From positions 124,001 to 188,000 of the forward strand of contig NZ_JAERRF010000011.1 of the NCBI RefSeq assembly GCF_016741875.1: a stretch of 64,000 nucleotides of DNA, given 5' to 3'. This document shows positions 1 to 11,524 of the stretch, piece by piece (the first letter of the stretch is position 1; every line of letters begins with the position of its first letter). The notes under the pieces are model-generated. The model did not search any database. It had not been told where the DNA came from and was given only the letters and a program-made list of their open reading frames with translations. The DNA comes from Streptomyces coffeae. Lineage in GTDB: Bacteria > Actinomycetota > Actinomycetes > Streptomycetales > Streptomycetaceae. The position numbers and the translations under genes were made by a program.

Positions 1-28
1 ACTTCGAGTGCGCTCCAGCTCCTAGCGT
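1..28 (+). promoter_or_regulatory. Probable MerR-family-controlled promoter, cut by window edge
   Basis: An imperfect palindrome (TTCGAG, TGCG, CTCCAG) fills the space before a TAGCGT -10 hexamer at 23-28. If the cut-off -35 is TTGACT ending at base 3, the spacer is 19 bp, the over-long spacing typical of promoters activated by MerR-family proteins. It reads into the aldo/keto reductase. A divergent merR-type gene would be expected just upstream, outside the window; that is inference. Confidence 0.5.
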
Positions 29-72
29 GATCGACACGACCGCGAGGAGCATCGCTTCCAGGAGGTACACCC

Positions 73-1059
73 ATGACCCCGCTTCCCGCCCGCACTCTCG
101 GCTCCCTGAACGTCTCCGCGCAGGGGCTCGGCTGCATGGGGATGAGCCACACCTACGGCGAGTCCGACGACCAGCAGTCGATCACGACCATCCATCGCGC
201 CCTCGACCTCGGCGTCACCCTTCTGGACACCTCCGACTACTACGGCAGGGGGCACAACGAGGAGCTGATCGGCCGGGCCCTGGCCGGCCGCCGGGACCAG
301 GCGGTGATCGCCACCAAGTTCGGCTTCGCCAACCGGCTGGGCGAGCAGACCCGGATCCGGGGCGACGCGGCGTACGTACGGCAGGCGTGCGACGCCTCGC
401 TGCGCCGCCTCGGTGTCGACCACATCGACCTCTACTACCAGCACCGCGTCGACCCCGACGTGCCCATCGAGGAGACCGTCGGCGCGATGGCCGAGCTGGT
501 CCGGGCGGGCAAGGTGCGCTTCCTCGGGCTCTCCGAGGCGGGCGTGGACACCATCCGCCGCGCCCACGCCGTCCACCCCGTCTCCGCGCTCCAGAGCGAG
601 TGGTCGCTGTGGACCCGGAACCTGGAGGCGGAGATCGCCCCGGTCTGCCGTGAACTGGGCATCGGCCTGGTGCCGTTCTCGCCGCTCGGGCGCGGCTTCC
701 TGACCGGCCGGATCAGCTCGCTGGACGCGCTGGAGGAGAAGGACATGCGCCGCGGCCAGCCCCGGTTCGCCGACGGCAATCTGGACCGGAACCTGGCCAT
801 CGTGGAGCGGCTGCGCGAACTGGCCGCCGACAAGGGCGTCACCGCCGGTCAGCTCGCCCTGGCCTGGGTGCAGCACCGGGGCGAGGACGTGGTGCCGATC
901 CCGGGCACCCGCCGGGAGAGCTATCTGCGGGAGAACCTGGGGGCGCTGGACATCGAGCTGTCCGCCGAGGAGCTCACCGCGATCGACGCCGCCGCACCGG
1001 CCCAGGAGATCGCCGGGAACCGCTACGACGACAGCTCCCTGCGCTTCGTCGACGGCTGA
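73..1059 (+). CDS. Aldo/keto reductase
   Basis: A 328-residue NADPH-dependent aldo/keto reductase of the (beta/alpha)8 barrel family, expected to reduce aldehydes or ketones in the cytoplasm. The catalytic tetrad is visible: Asp and Tyr in LLDTSDYYG, Lys in IATKFGF and His in YYQHRVD. The C-terminal cofactor-binding segment VVPIPGTRRESYLREN is also typical. The start follows an AGGAGG ribosome site at 60-65. It is a monocistronic-looking gene behind a MerR-type promoter, which would fit a reductase induced by reactive or aromatic compounds. The substrate cannot be read from sequence. Confidence 0.93.
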   Translation: MTPLPARTLGSLNVSAQGLGCMGMSHTYGESDDQQSITTIHRALDLGVTLLDTSDYYGRGHNEELIGRALAGRRDQAVIATKFGFANRLGEQTRIRGDAAYVRQACDASLRRLGVDHIDLYYQHRVDPDVPIEETVGAMAELVRAGKVRFLGLSEAGVDTIRRAHAVHPVSALQSEWSLWTRNLEAEIAPVCRELGIGLVPFSPLGRGFLTGRISSLDALEEKDMRRGQPRFADGNLDRNLAIVERLRELAADKGVTAGQLALAWVQHRGEDVVPIPGTRRESYLRENLGALDIELSAEELTAIDAAAPAQEIAGNRYDDSSLRFVDG

Positions 1060-1173
1060 GTCCCGGGCCCGAGGGGAAGGGGGAACCGGCCGGAAAATGA
1101 GTTCGCCGCGAGCGATGAGTTCTCCGGTGCCCCGCGGTCTTAAGGGAAAAGCCGCACACCAGGGAGGTTCCCC

Positions 1174-1590
1174 ATGACTGAGACCACGAAGGGCACCCGG
1201 CTCAGCGAGCTGGGCCGGGTGGCCGTCACCGTCACCGACCAGGACCGGGCGCTGGACTTCTACCTCGGCACGCTCGGCTTCGACAAGCGTGCCGACATCC
1301 CCTTCGGGGAGGGCCACCGCTGGATCGAGGTCGGGCCGTCGGGCGGCGGGGCCGGGATCGCGCTGGTGCTCCCGCAGAACTGCGAGGACGCCGGTGGTTC
1401 CGGCTCCGGGCCCAGCACCGAGACCGGCATCATCCTCACCTCCGAGGACATCGACGCCGACCACGCCACGCTGCGGAAGGCCGGGGTGGACACCGACCCG
1501 GAGGTCATGCGCTGGGGCGCTCCTGTGCCGCCCATGTTCTCGTTCCGCGACCCCGACGGGAACGCGATCATGGTCGTCAGCGAGGAGTGA
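1174..1590 (+). CDS. VOC (glyoxalase/bleomycin-resistance fold) protein
   Basis: A 138-residue protein with the vicinal oxygen chelate fold: an N-terminal repeat (VAVTVTDQDRALDFYLGTLGFDKR) and a C-terminal repeat ending SFRDPDGNAIMVV, the usual last strand with its metal or ligand Asp/Glu region. An AGGGAGG ribosome site lies 7 bases before ATG. It could be a dioxygenase, an antibiotic-binding protein or a glyoxalase-like enzyme; the family is certain, the role is not. It is convergent with the gas-vesicle operon across a perfect hairpin. Confidence 0.88.
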   Translation: MTETTKGTRLSELGRVAVTVTDQDRALDFYLGTLGFDKRADIPFGEGHRWIEVGPSGGGAGIALVLPQNCEDAGGSGSGPSTETGIILTSEDIDADHATLRKAGVDTDPEVMRWGAPVPPMFSFRDPDGNAIMVVSEE

Positions 1591-1617
1591 GCACCGGGGA
1601 ACCGTCCTGACCCGCGG

Positions 1618-1651
1618 GCGCCGGTCCGCCGACGAGGGAGCGGACCGGCGC
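1618..1651. terminator. Bidirectional hairpin terminator between VOC gene and gvpK
   Basis: A perfect 12-bp stem (GCGCCGGTCCGC with GCGGACCGGCGC) around a 10-base loop, in the 76-bp gap between two convergent genes. No T-run follows, as is usual in Streptomyces. Confidence 0.65.
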
Positions 1652-1666
1652 ACGCCGGGGCGGGAT

Positions 1667-1966
1667 TCAGTCCCGGGGGAGCAGGGTGCCGAGCGGGCCG
1701 AGGTCGAGATTGAGGTCCTCCGGCTCCAGACCGTGCTGTTCGCGCAGCTCCGCCATCCGCCGGTCCAGCAGCATCAGGGTGGTGCCGATCCGTTCCACCT
1801 GCTCATCGGTGAGATCGCCCGCGTCGATCCGGCGCAGCGCCTGGCGTTCCATCAGCTGCCGCAGGAGCTCCACGATGGTGAGGACGAGCGCCACCAGATC
1901 GCGGCCCATCGCCTCCTGGTCGAGATCGACCCGGGCGCCGGTCACAGCGGGCCCGAGTCGGTCCAC
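1667..1966 (-). CDS. gvpK: Gas vesicle protein GvpK
   Basis: A 99-residue GvpK, an accessory protein needed for gas-vesicle assembly in organisms that have it. The family core is present: LVALVLTIVELLRQLMERQALRR followed by LTDEQVERIGTTLMLLDRRMAEL and the C-terminal GLEPEDLNLDLGPLG. It is the last gene of the operon, and its start lies inside the 3' end of gvpS (25-bp overlap), so translation is probably coupled. Gas vesicles are rarely seen in Streptomyces cells although the genes are widespread, so expression cannot be assumed. Confidence 0.93.
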   Translation of the reverse strand: MDRLGPAVTGARVDLDQEAMGRDLVALVLTIVELLRQLMERQALRRIDAGDLTDEQVERIGTTLMLLDRRMAELREQHGLEPEDLNLDLGPLGTLLPRD

Positions 1967-2166
1967 GGCGCGGCGACGCGCTCGTTGACCGAGGACAGCA
2001 GGGCGTGCAGGGACAGCCGTACGAGGGGCACCTCGGCGATGGCGATCACCAGGTCACCGCTGACCACCACCCCGGTGGCCAGCACCCGGTCCAGCAGATC
2101 CACCAGCGGTACCCCGATGGGCCCGTGGGCCTCGGCGGGGGCCGAACCCCAGGCGGCGACGGTCAT
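1942..2166 (-). CDS. gvpS: Gas vesicle GvpA/J-like protein GvpS
   Basis: A 74-residue member of the GvpA/GvpJ family with the amphipathic core VPLVDLLDRVLATGVVVSGD, then LVIAIAEVPLVRLSLHALLSSV. These small paralogues are thought to nucleate or cap the vesicle. The start ATG at 2166 overlaps the stop of gvpL by 4 bp. The name S is by position in the order J-L-S-K known from Streptomyces; by sequence alone GvpJ and GvpS are hard to separate. The short form, with little beyond the core fold, is normal for this family. Confidence 0.85.
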   Translation of the reverse strand: MTVAAWGSAPAEAHGPIGVPLVDLLDRVLATGVVVSGDLVIAIAEVPLVRLSLHALLSSVNERVAAPWTDSGPL

Positions 2167-2957
2167 GGCGGGGTACCTCCGTCGGCGAAGGAGTACGGGG
2201 CCCAGGGGCCGGACAGTTCGATCTCGACGGCCTCCTCGTCCCGGCCGAGCGAGGCGAGCGCGGCGCGCAACTGCCGCTCCCGCCCGCGGTCCATGAGATA
2301 CGCCGCGTTGAGCACATGGGTGCGGCGCGGGCCCGTCACCTCGGCCCCGTGCAGGCGCAGCCGCCGCGCGGCCACCGCGAGGCCCCGCACCACGGTGTCC
2401 ACCCGCTCGGCGGCCCGGAGCGCCGCGCCCTGGCGCTCCTCCCGGCCGCGCCGGCGGCTGCGGATCTGTTCCAGATAGGCGCGGCCGGTGGCCGCCGCGG
2501 CGCCCGGGGCGGACGCGGGGGTGGCGGGCTGTCCGGCGAGGGCGTAGACCTTCACTCCCCACTCGACCCGGCCGGTGATCCGGTCGAGGGCGGTGAGCAG
2601 GGAGTCCTCGCGTGCGCGCAGGGCCTCCCGGGTCCGTTCATCACCGCGGTAGAGGGTCGCCAGCGGCAGCGGAACGGTCGGTGCCGCGGCCATGGCCGCC
2701 GTGATCACCTCATGGTGGGCGCGGGCGCAGCGCTCCAGCTCGGCGCGGTCGGACAGCCGCTGCCGCAGGGCCTCTTCGGCGTAGTCGGCGGCCGGGACGT
2801 CCTGGACCACGGCGGTCAGCGGACCCATCGCGAGGGTACGGACGGGGGCGGGCGGGCCGACACCGGCCAGCCCGCCGAGCGCCGCCGCCGTCCGCTCTCC
2901 GGAGGGGCGGCAGACGGCGAAGACATAGGTGAGGGCGGTGTCCTGGATCATCGTCAT
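2163..2957 (-). CDS. gvpL: Gas vesicle protein GvpL (GvpL/GvpF family)
   Basis: A 264-residue GvpL/F-family protein. It starts in the usual way (LTYVFAVCRPSG), has the central REDSLLTALDRITGRVEWGVKVY segment, and ends with NAAYLMDRGRERQL and GPWAPYSFADG. GvpF/L proteins bind nascent GvpA and keep it from aggregating. This is the second copy in the operon; the other is gvpF. The ATG at 2957 overlaps the stop of gvpJ by 4 bp. It is called L from its place between J and S. Confidence 0.9.
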   Translation of the reverse strand: MTMIQDTALTYVFAVCRPSGERTAAALGGLAGVGPPAPVRTLAMGPLTAVVQDVPAADYAEEALRQRLSDRAELERCARAHHEVITAAMAAAPTVPLPLATLYRGDERTREALRAREDSLLTALDRITGRVEWGVKVYALAGQPATPASAPGAAAATGRAYLEQIRSRRRGREERQGAALRAAERVDTVVRGLAVAARRLRLHGAEVTGPRRTHVLNAAYLMDRGRERQLRAALASLGRDEEAVEIELSGPWAPYSFADGGTPP

Positions 2958-3295
2958 GCCGTGCTCCTGTCGGCCCCGTTGGACTCGGCGGACTCGATCG
3001 CCCGCAGCCGCTCGCGCAGCTGCGCGTTCTCCGCTGCCAGGGCGTCGTGCGCGGCGCGGGAGGACAGCGCGGGGTCGGTCTCCCACCAGTCGATCCCCGC
3101 CTTGCGGGCGGTGTCGACGGACGAGACGAACAACCGCAGCCGGATGGTGAGCAGTTCGATGTCCAGCAGGTCGATCTTGATGTCCCCGGCGATCACGATG
3201 CCCTTGTCCAGGACGCGTTCGAGGATGTCGGCGAGGTTGGAGGTGGCCGGACCGGTGGGCTCCGGCCGCTCCCACCTCGTGTCGAGCTCGGTCAC
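2954..3295 (-). CDS. gvpJ: Gas vesicle protein GvpJ
   Basis: A 113-residue GvpA/J-family protein. Its core, NLADILERVLDKGIVIAGDIKI, then DLLDIELLTIRLRLFVSSVDTA, is followed by GIDWW and a short C-terminal coiled-coil-like helix (AENAQLRERLRAIES). GvpJ is a minor, essential assembly component related to the shell protein GvpA. The start overlaps the stop of gvpG by 4 bp. In the standard Streptomyces cluster gvpY and gvpZ sit between gvpG and gvpJ; here the two genes overlap directly, so Y and Z are absent at this locus. Confidence 0.9.
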   Translation of the reverse strand: MTELDTRWERPEPTGPATSNLADILERVLDKGIVIAGDIKIDLLDIELLTIRLRLFVSSVDTARKAGIDWWETDPALSSRAAHDALAAENAQLRERLRAIESAESNGADRSTA

Positions 3296-3549
3296 GGCCG
3301 CCTCGCCCCCGACGGACCGGCGGAGTCACGCCGCTCCAGCAGATCGAGCAGCCGGTCCTCCTCACGTTCGAACTCCTCGGGGCCGATCTCTCCGCTCTCC
3401 AGCGCCTCGTTGAGCGCGGCGAGCCGGGCGCGCACCACCGCCGGATCGTGCAGCTGCCGCTCCGCGGCGTCCCGCAGCTGCTCCGCCACCCACACCACAC
3501 CCCGCACCGGCGCCAGCGGCAGCAGTACCACCTCGGTCAGGATGCCCAT
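3292..3549 (-). CDS. gvpG: Gas vesicle protein GvpG
   Basis: An 85-residue GvpG. The hydrophobic start GILTEVVLLPLAPVRGVVWVAEQL is the family hallmark, followed by the helical region LNEALESGEIGPEEFEREEDRLLDLL. Its role in vesicle assembly is required but not mechanistically clear. It overlaps the end of gvpF by 13 bp, consistent with a single tightly coupled operon. Confidence 0.92.
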   Translation of the reverse strand: MGILTEVVLLPLAPVRGVVWVAEQLRDAAERQLHDPAVVRARLAALNEALESGEIGPEEFEREEDRLLDLLERRDSAGPSGARRP

Positions 3550-4298
3550 GCGCCCTCCACAAAGCTGTAGCAGGGCAGCGGGCCGGTCAGCCGCAGCTCG
3601 ACCCGGGTCCCGTGCCGGGCCGCCAGCCGCCCCACGGCCTCCCCGAAGCGCCCGGTGGCGCTCCGGGGAAGGAGGAAGGACGCGTTGAGGACACAGCCGG
3701 GCACCTCGGGTCCGGCCACCCGCGCCTCCGCCAGGGCGGACAGCTCGGTCACCACCCCGGACGCCACGGCGGCGGCCCGGCGGGCCAGCCCCCGCGCCAC
3801 GGCCTCACCGAGCCGGACGCTCGCCTCGTAGCCCGGGGCGCCGCGGGCGGCGGCCCGGGCGCGGCCCACCTCCGGGTCCTCGCGCACCAGCGACTCCAGG
3901 TCGCCCTGGGCCGGGATCGCCTTGACGTTCATCTCGACGCGGCCCTCGACGCGCCGCAGCGCGGCCAGACAGTCCTCCTGCGAGGACAGCAGCTGCCGCC
4001 GCACCGACTCCTCGTCGGGGGCGACCATCCCGAAGCGCATCGGCAGCACCGGGCCGTCCGCCGCCAGGGCCAGCGCCAGATCCTGGTGGGCCAGGAGGTC
4101 GCGGCGCTTGGCGCGCAGCCGGTCCGGGGCGTCGCCGACGACGGCGGCCAGCTCACCGGCGGGCAGCGTACCGACGCGGCCGGGCGGCTCACCGACCCCG
4201 GTGCGACCCGGCGGCACCCGATGACCGGCGCGGACCACGCCGTAGACGTACACGCCCGCTGCGGTGCTCCCGGGCGTGGGCTGTGGTGCGGCGGCCAT
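3537..4298 (-). CDS. gvpF: Gas vesicle protein GvpF (GvpL/GvpF family)
   Basis: A 253-residue GvpF/L protein: VYVYGVVRAG at the N-terminus, VLPMRFGMVAPDEESVRRQL in the middle, GRVEMNVKAIP, and the closing CVLNASFLLPR with LTGPLPCYSFVEG. GvpF contacts GvpA during assembly. It lies 3 bp after gvpA, which it follows in the operon. It is only moderately similar to the second copy (gvpL), so the two are old paralogues rather than a recent duplication. Confidence 0.92.
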   Translation of the reverse strand: MAAAPQPTPGSTAAGVYVYGVVRAGHRVPPGRTGVGEPPGRVGTLPAGELAAVVGDAPDRLRAKRRDLLAHQDLALALAADGPVLPMRFGMVAPDEESVRRQLLSSQEDCLAALRRVEGRVEMNVKAIPAQGDLESLVREDPEVGRARAAARGAPGYEASVRLGEAVARGLARRAAAVASGVVTELSALAEARVAGPEVPGCVLNASFLLPRSATGRFGEAVGRLAARHGTRVELRLTGPLPCYSFVEGAWAS

Positions 4299-4301
4299 CG
4301 G

Positions 4302-4784
4302 TCAGTCCTCCTCGGAACGGCGGCGGGAACGGCTCGTGGGCCGTCTGCGGGGACGGGACTCCGCGTACGCGTGCTCGTCGTCCTCGTCGTGTTCGTCCTC
4401 GTGGTGGTGTTCGTCCTCGTCATCACCGGCGCCGACGGCCTTCTTGACCTTCTCGCCCACCGACCCGACCGCCTTCTTGGCCTTCCGCTTGCCCAGGCTC
4501 GTGGCCACGCCCTTGCCCCCGCCGCCGCCGCCGAACAGCTCGGGCACGGTCTTGCTGCGGTCGTACTCCAGGTCCAGGCGGTTGCACGCCTCGGCGAAGC
4601 GCAGATAGGTGTCCACGCTGGCGACCACGATCCGGGCGTCGATCTTCAGGATCTCGATACCGACCAGGGAGACCCGGATGAAGACGTCGATCACCATGCC
4701 GCGGTCGAGGATGAGTTCCATGACGTCGTAGAGCGTGCCCGCCCGCGGGATGACGACGACCTCGTCGGTGTAGGTGGCGACCAT
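4302..4784 (-). CDS. gvpA: Gas vesicle shell protein GvpA with long charged tail
   Basis: A 160-residue GvpA-family shell protein. The conserved core (about residues 15-75) reads TLYDVMELILDRGMVIDVF, IRVSLVGIEILKIDARIVVASVDTYLRFAEA. Beyond it is an unusual tail: a Gly run, a Lys-rich amphipathic part (KRKAKKAVGSVGEKVKKAV), an acidic His/Asp/Glu stretch and an Arg-rich end. Classic GvpA proteins stop soon after the core (about 70 residues); long tails are known in actinobacteria. An AAGGGA ribosome site precedes ATG at 4784. The start ahead of the core was chosen because longer reading frames upstream lack similarity. Confidence 0.88.
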   Translation of the reverse strand: MVATYTDEVVVIPRAGTLYDVMELILDRGMVIDVFIRVSLVGIEILKIDARIVVASVDTYLRFAEACNRLDLEYDRSKTVPELFGGGGGGKGVATSLGKRKAKKAVGSVGEKVKKAVGAGDDEDEHHHEDEHDEDDEHAYAESRPRRRPTSRSRRRSEED

Positions 4785-4822
4785 GATCGGACCGTCCCTT
4801 CGGTTGCGCTGCGCGCTGCGGG

Positions 4823-5158
4823 TCAGCAGTCGTCGGCCGCGCCGCGCCGGTAGCGGCGGACCCTCCGGTATTCGCGGAGCTCGCCATGGCCGTCGAGGTT
4901 CACCTCGTACGTGGCGAGCAGGCTGGTGGTGTCGGGGATCCGGGCAACCTCCAGGACATCCACGTTCACCCGCCAGCCGTCCTCCTCCCGGCATACGGCG
5001 GAGACCCCCTCGGGCGGATGGGAGATCAATGCGGCCAGCCGCTCGCAGGCCCGTCCGGCCGCCTCCTCGGGGCCGGTCTCCCGGGAGCGTCGGCTCGTCG
5101 GCGTGCGCCGGTCCGGCTCCTTGGCGGTCGTACGGCGTTCTCGCTCTGCCATGTGCAT
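4823..5158 (-). CDS. gvpO: Gas vesicle protein GvpO
   Basis: A 111-residue GvpO-family protein, the first gene of the operon. After a Lys/Arg-rich disordered start, the folded part reads AAGRACERLAALISHPPEGVSAV, then DGWRVNVDVLEVARIPDTTSLLATYEVNLDGHGELREYRRVRRYRRG, which matches the family well. The exact start is uncertain: ATG at 5158, ATG at 5152 and GTG at 5170 are in frame and none has a clear ribosome site. GvpO is required for vesicle formation where tested, probably as a regulator or assembly factor. It is divergent from mfd across about 190 bp. Confidence 0.85.
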   Translation of the reverse strand: MHMAERERRTTAKEPDRRTPTSRRSRETGPEEAAGRACERLAALISHPPEGVSAVCREEDGWRVNVDVLEVARIPDTTSLLATYEVNLDGHGELREYRRVRRYRRGAADDC

Positions 5159-5348
5159 CAGTCTGGTCACACACCGTGCGCGGGCGCGCGCTGAACTGGG
5201 CCAGACGCGGGCACCGGGGCCCGCGGGGCCGGGGCGGGGGTGGACCCGGCCACCGGTGTCGGCGGGTGGTCGTACTCTGGAAGACCCCCGGCCCGTGTCA
5301 CGTGTCGGGTGATTCGCGTTGTCCGCCTCCGGGATGGAATACCCCTTT

Positions 5349-8885
<3,537 letters not shown>

Positions 8886-9251
8886 CCACGCGGCGCGGCG
8901 AAGCGGAAGCCGTCCGGGCCCGGGCCGGCGGGGGCGGGTGAGGATATGCCGTGCTCCGGGCCCGGACGGACAGGGGCTGCCGCCGCGCGACACCCCCGTC
9001 GCCGCGCCGCGGACCGCCCCGGCCTGTGGCGCCCGGCGGTCCGCACCGTGCCGTGGTGCCGCCGTATGAGCGGGAGGGGAGTGCCCACACGGCCCTCAGG
9101 GAGGTTCGAGGTGGGGCGGAACGGCCCGCCGGGTCGTGGTCAGGACACTAGGCGCGCGCGGAGCGGGCGGCGAGGAACGAACTGCACAGTGATCGCGGCG
9201 GCCGGTTCCGCTTCGAACGGTGACCCCGCGCCGGGCCCGTCCGCCCACCCG
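8886..9251. terminator. Gene-free gap with long hairpin after mfd
   Basis: No coding region is supported in these 366 bases; the frames that cross it are extensions of the neighbouring gene or shadows. A perfect 14-bp stem (CCGTCCGGGCCCGG at 8910-8923 with its complement at 8956-8969) around a 32-base loop lies 24 bases after the mfd stop and is probably its terminator. It also ends the PucR-type gene, which converges from the right. Confidence 0.5.
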
Positions 9252-10823
9252 TCACAGCGTGCCCAACGCCCGCATCGCCAACCACAGTTCGTACTTCGCG
9301 CTCGGCGCGCGCAGCAGCGACCGCCCGAGCGCGTCCTCGGCCCTCGCCAGCCGCTTGCGGGCGCCGGGCAGCGAGATCCCGAGCGCGGAGGCCGTCGCGG
9401 GCAGCCGGGCGTCGGCCCGCAGCCAGGCCCGTACGGTCTCGGGCCCGGCCGTCAACCGCGCCTGCTCCAGGGGGCGCAGCTGGGCCTGCGCCCAGATCTC
9501 GGCGGCGGGCGTAGCCAGCAGGGCGTCGAGGGTGGCGGCGCGGTCCGCCGTGGCCGCGTTCACCGCCCCCGCCGTCCAGGGCGCGGTGTGCAGCCGCAGC
9601 GCGAGCCAGGCCGCCGACTGGCTCGCCAGACAGCGGCCGACGTCCAGCCCCAGCAGCGCGTCCAGATGGCGCACCCGCGCGGCGAGCGTATTGCGGTGGA
9701 TCTTCAGATGGCGGGTGGCCGCACCGCCGAAGCTCAGCCAGGAGCCGAGGGTGTCCAGCAGCTCGCGCGGACCCGGGTCGGCCTTGCGGGTCGGCGCGTA
9801 CCGCAGACAGGGGCCCAGCACTTCGCCCGCCCAGGTGCGGCCCTCGGGACCGGCCAGCACGGTGACATCGGTGTGGCCGCCGAAGCCGGCGCACCGCTCG
9901 GGCGCGTCACGGGCCACCGCCAGGGCGTGGAACGCCTGCTCGTAGCCGACCGGGGTGTCCCGCAGCGCGACCTCGGCACTCACCCCGACCCGGCACTCCG
10001 GTACGTCCCGGGCGATCATCCGGTCCAGCCGGCCGGGGCCGGGACCCCTGTCCCGGGGCCCGGGGTCCCCCTCGCTCGGCACCAGCGCGATGAGGTGGTT
10101 GGGGCGCACCGGGCACGGCACGATCCAGGCCCGCCCCCGCGCCGTACGGTCGATCCGGACGGCTATCTCGCGCCGCCGGACGCTGGGGCACTCGATCACA
10201 TACACCTGTGCCACCGCGGGCAGCGCCGGACGCAGCGCACCGGCGATCCGCTGTGCCGCGGACACACTGCCGACCATCAGCAGATGCAGCACCGCCTCCC
10301 GGCTGTGCACCTCGGCCGACTCCACCCGGCGGCGCGCCCGTTCCGCCTCCTCCAGCCGCCAGCACAGGGCGAGGGTGCGTGAGGCGTCGGCGAGCAGCAC
10401 CCCGCAGCGTGGATCGTCGGGCCGGACGACGGCGAGATACACGGCCCCCGCCGCGCCGTCCCCGGCCGCCCGGTCCGGTCCCGCGCCGGGCCCGGGGCCG
10501 AGCACGACGAGATGGACCGGATGCGCCCCGTCCCCGCCCAGCACGGCGGACGGCGCGCCCCGCCGGTGCAGTTCGACGGCGCCGCGCGCGGCACGGGCGG
10601 CCAGTGGTGAGCCGGCAGGATCCGGTGTTCCGCCCGGCGCGGCCCGTACGGACCCGTCGGCCCGGACGAGCACGGCGAGACCCCCGGTGCGCCGGGTGAG
10701 CCATTCCAGGATCGCCCGGACCGCGCCGCGCTTGGCGGAGAGCCGGGCGAGGACGAGAACGTCATCGGCGCGATCGGCGCGATCGGCGCGATCGGCTCGC
10801 GCGGCGGACGGCGAAGCTGCCAT
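9252..10823 (-). CDS. PucR/CdaR-type helix-turn-helix regulator
   Basis: A 523-residue regulator. The C-terminal half carries the PucR-type HTH: LLDTLGSWLSFGGAATRHLKIHRNTLAARVRHLDALLGLD, a family in which the recognition helix follows the phrase HRNTL. A second, similar helix pair near the very end (ARLPATASALGISLPGARKRLARAEDALG) is unusual but seen in Streptomyces members. The N-terminal half looks like a sensory GAF-like region without clear catalytic motifs. The ATG at 10823 opens a stretch of ADR repeats encoded by a 9-bp tandem repeat. It is divergent, by 46 bp, from a small membrane protein. The target genes are unknown. Confidence 0.8.
   Translation of the reverse strand: MAASPSAARADRADRADRADDVLVLARLSAKRGAVRAILEWLTRRTGGLAVLVRADGSVRAAPGGTPDPAGSPLAARAARGAVELHRRGAPSAVLGGDGAHPVHLVVLGPGPGAGPDRAAGDGAAGAVYLAVVRPDDPRCGVLLADASRTLALCWRLEEAERARRRVESAEVHSREAVLHLLMVGSVSAAQRIAGALRPALPAVAQVYVIECPSVRRREIAVRIDRTARGRAWIVPCPVRPNHLIALVPSEGDPGPRDRGPGPGRLDRMIARDVPECRVGVSAEVALRDTPVGYEQAFHALAVARDAPERCAGFGGHTDVTVLAGPEGRTWAGEVLGPCLRYAPTRKADPGPRELLDTLGSWLSFGGAATRHLKIHRNTLAARVRHLDALLGLDVGRCLASQSAAWLALRLHTAPWTAGAVNAATADRAATLDALLATPAAEIWAQAQLRPLEQARLTAGPETVRAWLRADARLPATASALGISLPGARKRLARAEDALGRSLLRAPSAKYELWLAMRALGTL
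10764..10799. repeat. 9-bp tandem repeat, four copies, inside the PucR-type gene
   Basis: Four consecutive copies of ATCGGCGCG (the last with one change) encode a repeated Ala-Asp-Arg tripeptide at about residues 9-20 of the regulator. Copy number could vary without breaking the frame. Confidence 0.85.
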
Positions 10824-10869
10824 GAGGCGCAGAGTAATACCGGGGGGCGAGCGTGGGACAACGCCTAGG

Positions 10870-11391
10870 ATGCGGTGGGTGTCCGCCGTCATAGCAGCGA
10901 TGATCAGCGCAGTGGTCGGTGTCCTCGGCACCCTCTTCGCACCGCTGCTCCACCAGCGGCTCACCGCGCGCCGGCGCCTGGAGGAGGCGCGGGCCGAGGA
11001 GCACCGACGGCGTTACGAGGAGCGCCGGGCCGCGTACACGGGGATGAACCGGGCCTCCCGGCAGTTCCACACCTTGCTCAAGGACGCGCTGCACCGGATC
11101 CGGGACGGTGTCTACACCGACGAGGACCGGGGCCAGGTCGAGGAGGCCCGGCGCGACTACCGGGACCGCTACGCCGATGCGCAGATGATCGTCCCCGAAA
11201 GAGTGCTGGCCGCCTCCCGTGACGTCAACAAGGTCCTGGCCGACATCGACGCCGTGGCCAAGCGGATCGACCGGGGGCTCGCCCGGGACGGCGAGACCGC
11301 CGCCACCGCGCTGCTCCGGCTGAAGGACGTTGAGCCCCGGCTCTCGGAGATGCGGCGGATCATGCGGGAGGACCTGGGGATCGCCGACTGA
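10870..11391 (+). CDS. Small membrane-anchored coiled-coil protein, unknown
   Basis: A 173-residue protein I do not recognise by name. One hydrophobic segment spans about residues 3-22 (WVSAVIAAMISAVVGVLGTL); it is followed by a long, highly charged helical region rich in Arg and Glu (RRLEEARAEEHRRRYEERRAAYTGMNRASRQFH) that looks like a coiled coil. The topology suggests an N-terminal anchor with a cytoplasmic helical domain. Similar small proteins are common in Streptomyces. ATG at 10870 was chosen because it keeps the whole membrane segment; ATG at 10900 is possible. It is divergent from the PucR-type regulator. Confidence 0.7.
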   Translation: MRWVSAVIAAMISAVVGVLGTLFAPLLHQRLTARRRLEEARAEEHRRRYEERRAAYTGMNRASRQFHTLLKDALHRIRDGVYTDEDRGQVEEARRDYRDRYADAQMIVPERVLAASRDVNKVLADIDAVAKRIDRGLARDGETAATALLRLKDVEPRLSEMRRIMREDLGIAD

Positions 11392-11524
11392 CGGCGGGGT
11401 CCGTGCGGCGTTACGTCGGGGGTCATCGACCCTGCTCCCGGCGCACGGCAGGGTGGTCGATGTCAGCGGGGGACGACCCCGGACCCCGAAGATGCGGGAG
11501 TTGGCCGCCAACTGACCGCGTGGC

